NCBI GenBank assembly: GCA_910579595.1
Contig: CAJTVM010000009.1
Coordinates: forward strand, 1 to 51,591
Direction of reading: 5' to 3'
Origin: an uncultured Oscillospiraceae bacterium
GTDB lineage: Bacteria > Bacillota > Clostridia > Oscillospirales > Oscillospiraceae
DNA: 51,591 nucleotides
Made by a program: the position numbers and the translations under genes. Below are positions 24,391 through 31,477 of this stretch, piece after piece. The notes beneath the pieces are model-generated. The model was not told the origin of the DNA. It saw only the letters and a program-made list of their open reading frames with translations, and ran no database searches. Each line of letters opens with the position of its first letter. The first letter of the stretch is position 1.

Positions 24391-25332
24391 TTATCTCCTC
24401 CTGATTTTTTTGATGGCGAAACCGCCGCCGAGGACCAAGATCAGCACCAGACCGCTGATCATCAGCGGGGTTTTCAGCTCCGTCCAGTTGATGGACGCAG
24501 CGGGGGTATCGTCCGGTTTGGCAGTTTCCTCGGGGGCGTCGGACTCCTCCGGGGCCTCCACGCTGCCGAACACGGCGGTGTACGTCACCACGCTGCAGTC
24601 AGTCTTGGCCACCTCCCCGGTGTAGTTGGCGGTGATGGTGTATCCGGTGGCATACCGGGACGAGGTGCTGCCGGTGTAGCTGGCGGTGGCGGTGTAGTGG
24701 GTGACCACGCCGCCCTCGCCGTCCGTGCCCTCGGCGCTGGCCCACTGGACGTCCGCCAGGGTGAGGGTCTTGCCGCCGTCCGTGATGGTTTTCGGGATCA
24801 AAGACACGTCGGCGTCGGACAAATTGGGGTACGTCCGGGTGGCGGACAGAGCCTTTGTACTGGTTTTGTATCCATCCGTAGTGACCTGGACGCTGGTGTG
24901 ATCCAGCCGCAGGGTGCCAGTGTAGCCGTCCTCGGTGGTAAATTCCATCTCGGCATCCAGCCGCTTGAGAATGTCGTCCATTTTGTTGGTATCGCTGGAC
25001 AGGGTGACGGTTTCGGTGTGCTGCCGGGTGTCCACCCCCACCTCGTCCTTCCGGGTCATGTCCAGCAGGTAGTAGTGCCGCCCACCGCGCTCGAAGTCCC
25101 CGGTGGGGATGCCGCTGGGATCGTCCCCCAGGGAGAGCTGGTACACCTTGCTGACGCGCAGCTCGTCCAGGGGGCCGTAAGTGTACTCCTCCACAGAAAT
25201 GGGGTAGTAGCAGCCCAGTTCCGGCTCCTGCGAGGGTGCAGATGACGTACTGGGCACCTCGGTGGCAAAGGCGGGGGTACACCCGGCCAGCAGAAGGGTC
25301 ATGGCGCATAATGTGGTCAAGATACGTTTCAT
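24391..25332 (-). CDS. Lipobox/secreted protein with C-terminal membrane anchor
   Basis: 313 residues. The N-terminal signal has LLAGC, a lipobox-like site at Cys17, though a later AFA cleavage is also possible. The extracellular part is beta-rich and Thr/Ser-rich. A spacer rich in Glu/Pro (about 266-280) leads to one membrane helix (LMISGLVLILVLGGGFAI) and a basic end KKIRRR, so it stays in the membrane. No LPXTG motif is present. First gene of the surface cassette, followed within 5 nt by the sortase; it may be the anchor platform. The domain type recurs in ICE surface cassettes, function unknown. Confidence 0.78.
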   Translation of the reverse strand: MKRILTTLCAMTLLLAGCTPAFATEVPSTSSAPSQEPELGCYYPISVEEYTYGPLDELRVSKVYQLSLGDDPSGIPTGDFERGGRHYYLLDMTRKDEVGVDTRQHTETVTLSSDTNKMDDILKRLDAEMEFTTEDGYTGTLRLDHTSVQVTTDGYKTSTKALSATRTYPNLSDADVSLIPKTITDGGKTLTLADVQWASAEGTDGEGGVVTHYTATASYTGSTSSRYATGYTITANYTGEVAKTDCSVVTYTAVFGSVEAPEESDAPEETAKPDDTPAASINWTELKTPLMISGLVLILVLGGGFAIKKIRRR

Positions 25333-25380
25333 GTCGTTTTCCTCCGGTTTATGTTCATTTTTTCGGAAAATCCTTCTTCT

Positions 25381-26331
25381 CTACCGCCCCCTTTCCCGGG
25401 GCGGCCCGCGTTGCTGGAGGTATTCATTCCAGTCTTTCCCCTTGGGCGGCACCCTGGTGGACACTTTGAGTCCCTGGCTCTCGTACTCTGCCCGCAGCTT
25501 TTGGGCGGCGGTCTGGCCGGGATCGTCCGCGTCCAGGCACAGCACCACATGGCGCAGGTGGGGGTTGTCTTTTAGGTAGGTGTTCAGGCCACCCTCATAC
25601 AGCCCGCACAGTGCTATGGCGTTGGAGCGGGCTTCCCGGTGAAGGGTGCAGAAGCTCAAAAGGTCGATAGGAGCCTCGAACACCAGCACCCAGGGGACGC
25701 TGGGATCGCAGGGGATGGGGAAGGCGATGCTTTTGTCGCTGCCCAGCACATCCCGCTTGAAGCTGACGCCGTCTTTGTCGTAGGTGCCCCGTTTGCTGGC
25801 GAACCGGGCCTTGCCGCTGGCATCCCGGCCCACGAACACGCAGTTGTGGTATTTGGCGTCCTCGTACAGCAGGCCGGCATTGAGGAACGCCCGGATCACT
25901 TGGGGCGCGATACCGCGCTTGCGCAGATAGGCGAACACCCGGCGGTTATCTCCGTTGGCCGGGGGCAGGGTGAACTCGGGCTTTTCTTCTTCCACAGCCG
26001 ATTGGAGCGGCCTGAGTGGGGCAGGGGAATCCCGTGCCCGCCCATTGAAGGCCAGCAGGTACTCTACGGCCTCCCGAAAGCCCTTATTCTCGAACCGCTG
26101 GAGGAACGTGATGGCATCCCCGCCCGTGCCCTCGGAGTACCGCCTCCAGGTGCGGCGGTTTTTGATGCGGATGCTGTCCATCTCCCTGGTGGTGTAATAC
26201 CGGCCCACCCGCTTCAAGTGATACCCCAGGTGTTCCAGCAGGTCGGGCAGATCTGTGTTTTTGGCGATCTCCATTTCCTCGTCTGTGAATTTCCAGAAAT
26301 CTTCCGGGTCTGTTCTTCGTTTCGTGATCAT
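25381..26331 (-). CDS. Primase-like toprim protein (DUF3991 + toprim)
   Basis: 316 residues from ATG 26331. The N-terminal ~110 residues resemble the DUF3991/CHC2-derived region (EHLGYHLKRVGRYYTTREMDSIRI...GDAITFLQRF), without the zinc cysteines of true primases. The toprim part follows: VLVFEAPIDLLSF and, near residue 275, VVLCLDADDPGQ with the DxD pair. Such proteins probably start DNA synthesis on the transferred strand. The C-terminus is basic. It is separated from the ribbon-helix-helix gene by a GC-rich leader and a terminator hairpin. Confidence 0.85.
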   Translation of the reverse strand: MITKRRTDPEDFWKFTDEEMEIAKNTDLPDLLEHLGYHLKRVGRYYTTREMDSIRIKNRRTWRRYSEGTGGDAITFLQRFENKGFREAVEYLLAFNGRARDSPAPLRPLQSAVEEEKPEFTLPPANGDNRRVFAYLRKRGIAPQVIRAFLNAGLLYEDAKYHNCVFVGRDASGKARFASKRGTYDKDGVSFKRDVLGSDKSIAFPIPCDPSVPWVLVFEAPIDLLSFCTLHREARSNAIALCGLYEGGLNTYLKDNPHLRHVVLCLDADDPGQTAAQKLRAEYESQGLKVSTRVPPKGKDWNEYLQQRGPPRERGR

Positions 26332-26354
26332 CACCCCCTTTGGCTGAAACGAAA

Positions 26355-26394
26355 AAAGCCCCCGGAGATCATCATGCTGGATGATTTCCGGGGG
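26355..26394 (-). terminator. Strong intrinsic terminator or attenuator before the primase gene
   Basis: A long stem (arms GCCCCCGG..ATCATC and GATGAT..CCGGGGGC) is followed on the minus strand by TTTTTTCG. It lies 20 nt upstream of the primase-like start and at the end of about 190 nt of non-coding leader after the ribbon-helix-helix gene. Transcripts from that gene should stop here unless the hairpin is prevented from forming. Confidence 0.8.
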
Positions 26395-26583
26395 CGATTC
26401 ACTGTCTTTGTGCCGCTGTGGGCCGGGAGGCCGTCACGTTTGGCCACACGGGGGCCGACACCGCGTTTCACCTGCGGGGAGGGGCGCGGATGCCACCCAG
26501 CCCGCGGGTGGGCACAAACGGCTTGAAAATGGCCGGGGCCGATCCGGCTGGATCGACCCCGTGGCTGCTGGTGCTGGAGAAGG
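26395..26583 (-). other. GC-rich untranslated leader upstream of the terminator
   Basis: I see no convincing ORF on either strand. On the minus strand it contains an internal inverted repeat (GGGG..GATCC / GGATC..CCCC, about 26534-26562) and ends in the terminator at 26355-26394. This layout resembles an attenuator or regulated leader RNA, but I recognise no known class. Confidence 0.4.
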
Positions 26584-26967
26584 TCACTTCTCCTCGGGCT
26601 GGTTCTCCTCCTGCGCTTGGTCCTCGTTCTGTTCCTCCTGAGCCTCGTGCTCGGCAGCGTCCAGCGCCTCCGTGATCAGGCCCAGTACAAAGTCCCGCTG
26701 GGTGAGTTTGTGGCCGGTGCGAGCAGTCTCCCGTTCCAGGTGGGCTTTGATGCGGTTGAACAGCTCCTCGTCAATTTGAAAGGCAAGGGTTCGATTTTTT
26801 CCGGTTGTCATGGCTTCAGTTCCTCCGTTTTCTTTGATTTTGAAGTATTCGGTCAGCAGGTCTGTGATGTACTGGCTGGTGGTTTGGCCCGTCTGCTCCT
26901 TGGCCTCGGAAATTTTGTGATGCAGGTCGAGGCTGATTTGAGCACATAGGTTTTTGGTTTCTGGCAT
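26584..26967 (-). CDS. Tandem ribbon-helix-helix (Arc/MetJ-like) DNA-binding protein
   Basis: 127 residues with two Arc-like units in one chain: residues ~8-45 (LCAQISLDLHHKISEAK...TSQYITDLLTEYF) and ~58-105 (RTLAFQIDEELFNRIKAHL...QRDFVLGLITEAL). Each has the strand then two helices of the fold. The tail is Glu/Gln-rich and acidic. Its position before the leader and primase-like gene suggests a repressor of the ICE operon. Likely regulator; target unknown. Confidence 0.75.
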   Translation of the reverse strand: MPETKNLCAQISLDLHHKISEAKEQTGQTTSQYITDLLTEYFKIKENGGTEAMTTGKNRTLAFQIDEELFNRIKAHLERETARTGHKLTQRDFVLGLITEALDAAEHEAQEEQNEDQAQEENQPEEK

Positions 26968-27131
26968 CGTGCTGTTCTCCTTTCTTTTGATCGTGAACCC
27001 AAGTATAGCCGAAAGCTGATGACATAGCTATTACCATGACCACCAAAGAACCATGCACAGACGAAGCAGAAGCACCAAAAGGAACAGCCGGGGGGGCCGC
27101 GGCTCGGCTTTGGCCGCGGTATCCTGCGCTG

Positions 27132-27338
27132 TTACCGTTCCGTCCCGCGGTTTCGTTTCGGCTTTCTCTGGGAAGGATAGGGTACAAATTCTTCCTCGCC
27201 TTTGATGATGCTGAATTCCGACCGCAAGAATGGGTGAGTTTCCTGCTTCTGATATTGGCGGATCAGATCGATTGCGGTTTCTTTTGCGGCGGTGCTGCTT
27301 TGCAGTACGCCGTCTTTAAAAATATAAAAACGTATCAA
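27132..27338 (-). CDS. Small ICE-type protein with TTG start (68 aa)
   Basis: It starts at a TTG at 27338 preceded by GAGGAG with 8-nt spacing; no ATG is in frame nearby. The product begins MIRFYIFKDGVLQSS and includes AIDLIRQYQKQETHP, then ends basic (QRKPKRNRGTER), like many other proteins of the element. Similar small proteins are common in ICE right-end regions. No function is known. Confidence 0.6.
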   Translation of the reverse strand: MIRFYIFKDGVLQSSTAAKETAIDLIRQYQKQETHPFLRSEFSIIKGEEEFVPYPSQRKPKRNRGTER

Positions 27339-27387
27339 CTATTTTCTCCTCTGCTATCAACAAGTGTCTCAGTCCTGCAGACGCAAA

Positions 27388-27427
27388 AATAGCCCATGGT
27401 CAGCAGTCCTGCTGGCCATGGGCTATT
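27388..27427 (-). terminator. Intrinsic terminator after the 70-residue gene
   Basis: A nearly perfect 19-bp stem (AGCCCATGGTCAGCAG / CTGCTGGCCATGGGCT plus AAT/ATT ends, one G-U) with a 2-nt loop is followed on the minus strand by TTTTTGCG. It lies 12 nt past the stop of the gene at 27439-27651. Confidence 0.85.
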
Positions 27428-27438
27428 AGTGGTGTGTG

Positions 27439-27651
27439 CTATTCAATTAAAGTGCAATTTACCAGATCGCCCAGGTAACTGCGGATGGCATCGATGCTGT
27501 CAAAGCCATCTACATACAGCTTGTGGCCTGTGCAAGCGGCGATGTAGTCGTCTTTGTAACCCATAGCCTCTGCCTGGGTGGCGGTGAGGATGCGGGCTTC
27601 AACCTGGCCCTCGTACAGATACTTCTGCTCCAAGTAAAAATTGTATTCCAC
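27439..27651 (-). CDS. Small ICE-type protein with GTG start (70 aa)
   Basis: The GTG at 27651 has an AAGGGGG ribosome site about 8-13 nt upstream; the longer frame from 27774 has no site and covers AT-rich DNA. The product is a compact alpha/beta protein (EYNFYLEQKYLYEGQVEARIL...GHKLYVDGFDSIDAIRSYL), family unknown. It is the last gene of the mobile region before the chromosome side. Confidence 0.6.
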   Translation of the reverse strand: MEYNFYLEQKYLYEGQVEARILTATQAEAMGYKDDYIAACTGHKLYVDGFDSIDAIRSYLGDLVNCTLIE

Positions 27652-27780
27652 GGTGGCGCCCCCTTGCTTTGGTAGCAGCAACACTACCACATATGATGCG
27701 GGATATCCAGCACAATTCCCGAACAGCAGGCAAGGGTAAAATAGATTCGAACCGAAATTAGAATTTCCTTCCAATCTTGA

Positions 27781-27812
27781 GTGCTTTAGGGTTCAAGTCC
27801 CTTCCAGAGTGA
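27781..27812 (+). other. tRNA T-arm-like fragment, candidate attR remnant
   Basis: The plus-strand sequence AGGGTTCAAGTCCCT (27788-27802) reads as a T-stem/loop/stem, and the nine bases after it could be an acceptor 3' strand, but no tRNA 5' half precedes it. A lone 3' tRNA piece is what remains on one side when an ICE integrates into a tRNA gene. The acceptor cannot be matched to a 5' partner in this window, so the parent tRNA is unknown. Confidence 0.4.
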
Positions 27813-27940
27813 AAATCTTAAAAATATGGGCATTTAAGCCTGTTTTGCATCTTTTTTGCGTTATTTTAAAATTATGCTTCCTGTTTTTGTAAACCACTCT
27901 GTTTTATTCTTTGGATATCTGAAAATGTGCGATTATACGC

Positions 27941-27970
27941 AAAAAATCCGCACAAAAGTGCGGATTTTTT
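27941..27970 (-). terminator. Bidirectional terminator downstream of the tRNA cluster
   Basis: A 13-bp stem (AAAAAATCCGCAC / GTGCGGATTTTTT) with an AAAA loop gives T-tracts in both directions. It follows the tRNA-Val 3' end by about 27 nt on the minus strand, so it should end the tRNA transcript. Confidence 0.85.
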
Positions 27971-27997
27971 GCCTGCATCTTTTTTGTCAATGCAACT

Positions 27998-28074
27998 TGG
28001 TGGAGACTACAGAACTCGAATCTGTGACCTCTTGCGTGTGAAGCAAGCGCTCTAACCAACTGAGCTAAGCCTCC
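27998..28074 (-). tRNA. tRNA-Val (CAC)
   Basis: A full cloverleaf on the minus strand: acceptor GGAGGCT with AGTCTCC, anticodon stem CTTGC/GCAAG with loop TTCACAC (anticodon CAC), T-loop TTCGAGT and encoded CCA. First of three tandem tRNA genes nearest the terminator. Confidence 0.95.
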
Positions 28075-28078
28075 ATAT

Positions 28079-28153
28079 TGGTGACCCGGACGGGAATCGA
28101 ACCCGTGTTACCGCCGTGAAAGGGCGGTGTCTTAGCCGCTTGACCACCGGGCC
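28079..28153 (-). tRNA. tRNA-Glu (TTC)
   Basis: A full cloverleaf on the minus strand: acceptor GGCCCGG with CCGGGTC (one G-U), anticodon stem CCGCC/GGCGG with loop CTTTCAC (anticodon TTC), T-loop TTCGATT and encoded CCA. Only 4 nt separate it from tRNA-Val. Confidence 0.95.
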
Positions 28154-28186
28154 GTGGTGCCCGAGGCGGGCGGGTCAGAGCGGGTG

Positions 28187-28218
28187 CCCGAAGAAGCGGC
28201 CATCGCCGCTTCTTCGGG
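28187..28218. repeat. Perfect 14-bp hairpin between tRNA genes
   Basis: CCCGAAGAAGCGGC and its exact complement flank a 4-nt loop (CATC), immediately next to the tRNA-Met 3' end. No T-tract follows in either direction, so it is not an ordinary terminator; a processing or spacer hairpin is possible. Confidence 0.6.
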
Positions 28219-28219
28219 A

Positions 28220-28296
28220 TGGTAGCGGCGACTGGATTCGAACCGGTGACAACTCGGGTATGAACCGAGTGCTCTAGCCAACTGAGCTACGCCGCC
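28220..28296 (-). tRNA. tRNA-Met (CAT), elongator type
   Basis: A full cloverleaf on the minus strand: acceptor GGCGGCG with CGCCGCT, anticodon stem CTCGG/CCGAG with loop TTCATAC (anticodon CAT), T-loop TTCGAAT and encoded CCA. The paired first acceptor position and the lack of the GGG/CCC anticodon-stem pairs typical of initiators point to the elongator Met tRNA. Confidence 0.93.
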
Positions 28297-28384
28297 ATTT
28301 CTCAGAGATGCCGCCCTTGCTAGGGGCAAGAGATACTATACTGCATTTCCCGTGAAATGTCAACCTCTTTTTCGCGGTTTTTTA

Positions 28385-28430
28385 AAAAATTTTGAGCCGG
28401 CCCAGAGCAGGTGCCCCGGGCCGGTTTTTC
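28385..28430 (-). terminator. Terminator after the Mrp-like gene
   Basis: Arms CCGGCCC (28397-28403) and GGGCCGG (28418-28424) form a GC-rich hairpin just past the Mrp-like stop. On the minus strand it is followed by a run of T residues (28385-28393). Confidence 0.75.
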
Positions 28431-28431
28431 A

Positions 28432-29256
28432 TCATTCCTTGTCCAGCAGATCCGCCACTGCGGCCATGGGGTTGGGCGCATAGCCCTCCACCTTGCCCGA
28501 ATCCACCGCCCGGGCCAGCGCCGGGTCAATGGGCAGCTTGGCCAGCACCGGCAGGGACAGGTGGGTCCCCAGGGTGTCGATGGTGCTCTCACCGAACACA
28601 GGGTGATCCTCGCCGCAGCCGGGACAGCGGAAATACGAATAGTTCTCCACCAACCCCAGCACGGGGATGTCCATCATCTCCGCCATACGCACCGCCTTGG
28701 TGACAATCATGCCCACCAGTGTCTGGGGGGCGGACACCACGATCGCCCCGTCCACCGGCAGGGACTGGAACACCGTCAGCGGCACGTCCCCCGTCCCGGG
28801 GGGCATATCCACGAACAGGTAATCCAGATCGCCCCACACCACGTCCGTCCAGAACTGCTCCACCGCCCCGGCGATGACGGGACCCCGCCACACCACGGGA
28901 TCCGTCTCCCGCTCGATGAGCAGGTTCAGGCTCATCAGCTCAATGCCGCCTTCGGTGACGGCGGGATAGATGCCCACCTCGCTGCCCTCTGCCCGCTGGC
29001 TGATGCCAAAGGCCCGGGGCACCGACGGGCCCGTGATGTCGGCGTCCAGGATACCTACTTTTTTGCCCCGTGCCGCCATAGCGGCGGCCAGAGTGCAGGT
29101 GACGGCGGACTTGCCCACGCCGCCCTTGCCGCTGACCACGGCAATCACCTTTTTAATATTTGACAGGGGATTGGCGGGCTTGCGCAGATCCTGTGGCTCG
29201 GTCCGCTCCCCGCAGCTCTGGCCGCAGGAGGAGCAGTCATGGGTACACTCGCTCAT
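28432..29256 (-). CDS. mrp: Mrp/NBP35-family P-loop ATPase, Fe-S cluster carrier
   Basis: 274 residues. The deviant Walker A is SGKGGVGKS (about 42-50); the switch/Walker B is DYLFVDMPPGTGD; a CPGC motif lies near residue 211, which binds a bridging Fe-S cluster in the Mrp/ApbC family. The N-terminus has extra cysteines (CTHDCSSCGQSC), a clostridial variation. It is cytoplasmic and delivers Fe-S clusters. Start ATG 29256 follows AGGAG. It is transcribed divergently from the PadR operon. Confidence 0.93.
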   Translation of the reverse strand: MSECTHDCSSCGQSCGERTEPQDLRKPANPLSNIKKVIAVVSGKGGVGKSAVTCTLAAAMAARGKKVGILDADITGPSVPRAFGISQRAEGSEVGIYPAVTEGGIELMSLNLLIERETDPVVWRGPVIAGAVEQFWTDVVWGDLDYLFVDMPPGTGDVPLTVFQSLPVDGAIVVSAPQTLVGMIVTKAVRMAEMMDIPVLGLVENYSYFRCPGCGEDHPVFGESTIDTLGTHLSLPVLAKLPIDPALARAVDSGKVEGYAPNPMAAVADLLDKE

Positions 29257-29293
29257 TGTGATTTCACTCCTAAAAATTTTTTCGTAAAATACC

Positions 29294-29322
29294 TTGACAG
29301 ACGAGGTATCTCGTGCTATATT
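29294..29322 (+). promoter_or_regulatory. Sigma-A-type promoter of the PadR operon
   Basis: A consensus -35 TTGACA (29294-29299) and -10 TATATT (29317-29322) are separated by 17 nt, about 95 nt upstream of the PadR start. The spacer holds the first GGTATCT repeat, so PadR could block RNA polymerase directly. Confidence 0.85.
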
Positions 29323-29375
29323 AACAGCACAGAGTTACTTCGGCTCGTGAGGTATCTTAAACAACCGGGTATCTC
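29304..29375 (+). promoter_or_regulatory. Three GGTATCT repeats, candidate PadR operator
   Basis: GGTATCT occurs at 29305-29311, 29351-29357 and 29368-29374, all on the plus strand between the -35 box and the PadR gene, with a degenerate GGTATTC at 29378-29384. The first copy also forms CGAG..CTCG dyad symmetry. Repeated sites over a PadR promoter fit autoregulation. Confidence 0.55.
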
Positions 29376-29417
29376 GGGTATTCGAAAGGACAGCCAGTAT
29401 CAGGAAAGGAGGACGCT

Positions 29418-29753
29418 ATGTCAATCTCTGCGGATACCCTGCGCGGACACACCGACACCATTATTTTAGCACAACTCATGCGCGGGGACAACTATGGTTA
29501 TGAAATCAACAAAAACATCTCACAACTCACCCAAGGGGAGTATGGGCTCAAGGAGGCAACCCTATACACTGCCTTCAAGCGGCTGGAGCAGGGGGGGCTC
29601 ATCGCTTCCTACTGGGGGGCCGACGGCCCCGGCGCCCGGCGGCGGTATTACGCCATCACCGACGAGGGCAAAAAGCGCTGGGCGGAGGCCCGGCAGGAAT
29701 GGGAAAACACCCGCGCCTTACTGGACGCGCTGATCAACATTGAGGAGGTTTGA
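29418..29753 (+). CDS. PadR-family transcriptional regulator
   Basis: 111 residues with the PadR winged helix-turn-helix: DTIILAQLMRGDNYGYEINKNI, then the recognition helix region LKEATLYTAFKRLEQGGLI, then the wing with RRYYAITDEGKKRW, followed by a short dimerisation helix. GGAAAGGAGG precedes the ATG. It sits at the head of an operon with a HAAS-domain/DUF4097 protein, a small Cys-rich protein and a PspC protein, the classic arrangement in which PadR represses its own operon. Confidence 0.92.
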   Translation: MSISADTLRGHTDTIILAQLMRGDNYGYEINKNISQLTQGEYGLKEATLYTAFKRLEQGGLIASYWGADGPGARRRYYAITDEGKKRWAEARQEWENTRALLDALINIEEV

Positions 29754-29758
29754 ATATC

Positions 29759-31459
29759 ATGGATGATAGGAAGATGAAATTCAATGAAGCGGTAGCCGTC
29801 CGGCTGGGCGCCGCCCCCGTGTCTGCGGAAAAGGATGAGCTGATTGAGGAACTGTCCGATAACCTGTACCGCCGGTTCCTGGACATGACAAACGCGGGCA
29901 TGGATGAGGACGCCGCCTTCAACCGCTCCCTGGAGGATCTGGGCGATGTGGATGAGCTGCTGGCCTACCTGGGCGTGGAACCCGCGCCTGATGTGGTTAT
30001 CAACGATGGGGAGCGCCAGACCCAGATCAAGACGGAGGACGGCCAGACCGTCATCATCAACAATCCTGACAGCGACCCCGCCATCATCGACATGGGGGAC
30101 AAAACCCCCGGGGACGGCGAGGCCCAGGACGGGCAGGACGCCCAGCCCCAGGGCCGGACAGACGAACGCGGCGACGTCCACTACGACTACAACCCCGATG
30201 CATCCCAGAGTGATTTGGACGCCATTTTTGCCAATGTCTCCGAGGTGTGCCGCATCGCCATGAACCAGGTGAAGGACGCGGCCAAGCAGGCCAAGGACGC
30301 CATCCAGCGCCGCACCACTGTAGAGAAAAACAAGGGACATGTGAAGGTGCACTTCAACTCCAGCCCCGATGAGCCTGTCCCGCCCGCGCCCCCCGCGCCC
30401 CCCGCGCCCCCTGAATCCCCCAAAGAGAAGGGCTGGGAGTTTGAGGCGGAGCTGGATTCTGACGAGGGCCGCTTCTTTGCCGGGGCTGGTCCCAAGCAGC
30501 GCAAGGACGTGGTCTATGGCTTCGGCTATGACAAGGCCAAGGGCGGCTTCTTCGCTCAATGGGGTGAGTACCAGGGCGGAGGCGAGTCCGCCGACGGCCC
30601 CCGTTTCTACGGAGAGGATGGATCTTATATGGAGCATCAGGATGACGGCACCTATTCCGTCACCGCCCTGAAGGATCTGCGGGGCATTGAGGTGTTCACC
30701 ACCTCCGGGGACGTAACCATCCACGTCAGCGAGGCCCCCGACGCCGGCGTCATCATCGATGGCGACGTGGACGACTTGGATGTGACCTGCTCCGCCGACG
30801 GTGTGCTCACCATCCGGGAGGGCCGCACGGCAAGCTCCTCCTTCTTCTCCCGCCGGGGCTTCTGCTCCGCCGATGTGGAGCTGTATCTGCCCCGCCGCCA
30901 CTGGGAGACAATCTCCGTCAGCACCGCCAGCGGCGATGTGGACATCGACCGGGATGCCCTGGACATCGACAGCCTTTCCGTCAGCACCGCCAACGGCGAT
31001 CTCACTTGCCGCCTGCGCGCCTGTCAGACGTTTAGGTTCAAGTCTGCCAGCGGTGATTTGGATCTGGAGGGCTCCTGCACCGATCTGTCGGCGGAAACGA
31101 TGAGCGGCGACATCACCCTCCGGGGGCAGTTCCAGGATGTCCGGCTGAAAACCGCCAGCGGCGATATCCAGCAGGACGGTCTGGTGGGGCGCTTCCTGGG
31201 CTCCTCCATGAGCGGCGATGTGGAGCTGGAAACCTCTCAACTGCCCCAGGTTTTGAATATCTCCTCCAAGTCCGGGGACTGCCGGGCCCGTATCCCCGAC
31301 GCGGGACCCTTCACCCTGCGGATGAAAACCGTCAGCGGCGAGATGGACTGCGAATTCTGCATGAATTATATCAACGGGATGTTTGTCCATGGCGAGGGGG
31401 ACGGCCCGTCCTACTCCATGACCTCTGTCAGCGGGGATGTATCGCTGGAGCGATACTGA
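29759..31459 (+). CDS. HAAS-domain protein with DUF4097 (putative adhesin) beta repeats
   Basis: 566 residues from ATG 29759 (GAGGAGG upstream; the TTG at 29750 overlaps the PadR stop). The N-terminal ~75 residues form a HAAS/DUF1700-type helical domain (EKDELIEELSDNLYRRF...EDLGDVDELLAYLG). A long acidic linker includes a Pro-rich stretch (PAPPAPPAPPESP, about 203-215). The C-terminal ~260 residues are repeated short strands of the DUF4097 type (TTSGDVTIHV, STASGDVDID, TASGDIQQDG). Small positive ends and no signal peptide or membrane helix are seen. HAAS domains accompany PadR regulators; the beta part may sense or bind envelope stress signals. Confidence 0.85.
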   Translation: MDDRKMKFNEAVAVRLGAAPVSAEKDELIEELSDNLYRRFLDMTNAGMDEDAAFNRSLEDLGDVDELLAYLGVEPAPDVVINDGERQTQIKTEDGQTVIINNPDSDPAIIDMGDKTPGDGEAQDGQDAQPQGRTDERGDVHYDYNPDASQSDLDAIFANVSEVCRIAMNQVKDAAKQAKDAIQRRTTVEKNKGHVKVHFNSSPDEPVPPAPPAPPAPPESPKEKGWEFEAELDSDEGRFFAGAGPKQRKDVVYGFGYDKAKGGFFAQWGEYQGGGESADGPRFYGEDGSYMEHQDDGTYSVTALKDLRGIEVFTTSGDVTIHVSEAPDAGVIIDGDVDDLDVTCSADGVLTIREGRTASSSFFSRRGFCSADVELYLPRRHWETISVSTASGDVDIDRDALDIDSLSVSTANGDLTCRLRACQTFRFKSASGDLDLEGSCTDLSAETMSGDITLRGQFQDVRLKTASGDIQQDGLVGRFLGSSMSGDVELETSQLPQVLNISSKSGDCRARIPDAGPFTLRMKTVSGEMDCEFCMNYINGMFVHGEGDGPSYSMTSVSGDVSLERY

Positions 31460-31477
31460 GATAAAGGAGAGATTGTC

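Larger units (their letters stand above)
27652..27997. other. AT-rich junction region between ICE and chromosome
   Basis: No supported gene. The GC content falls sharply relative to both sides. It holds a T-arm-like tRNA fragment (27788-27802) and the terminator at 27941-27970. It is the most likely location of the ICE attachment site. Confidence 0.5.

Noticed and set aside
26418..26675. An 85-codon plus-strand frame between the primase and ribbon-helix-helix genes
   Set aside because: No ribosome site, overlaps the ribbon-helix-helix gene on the other strand, and is low-complexity Pro/Gly-rich.
27998..28074. tRNA-Val as the ICE integration target
   Set aside because: Its 3' end does not match the fragment at 27.79 kb, which is on the opposite strand and has a different T-arm; no repeat of the tRNA-Val end is visible on the ICE side.
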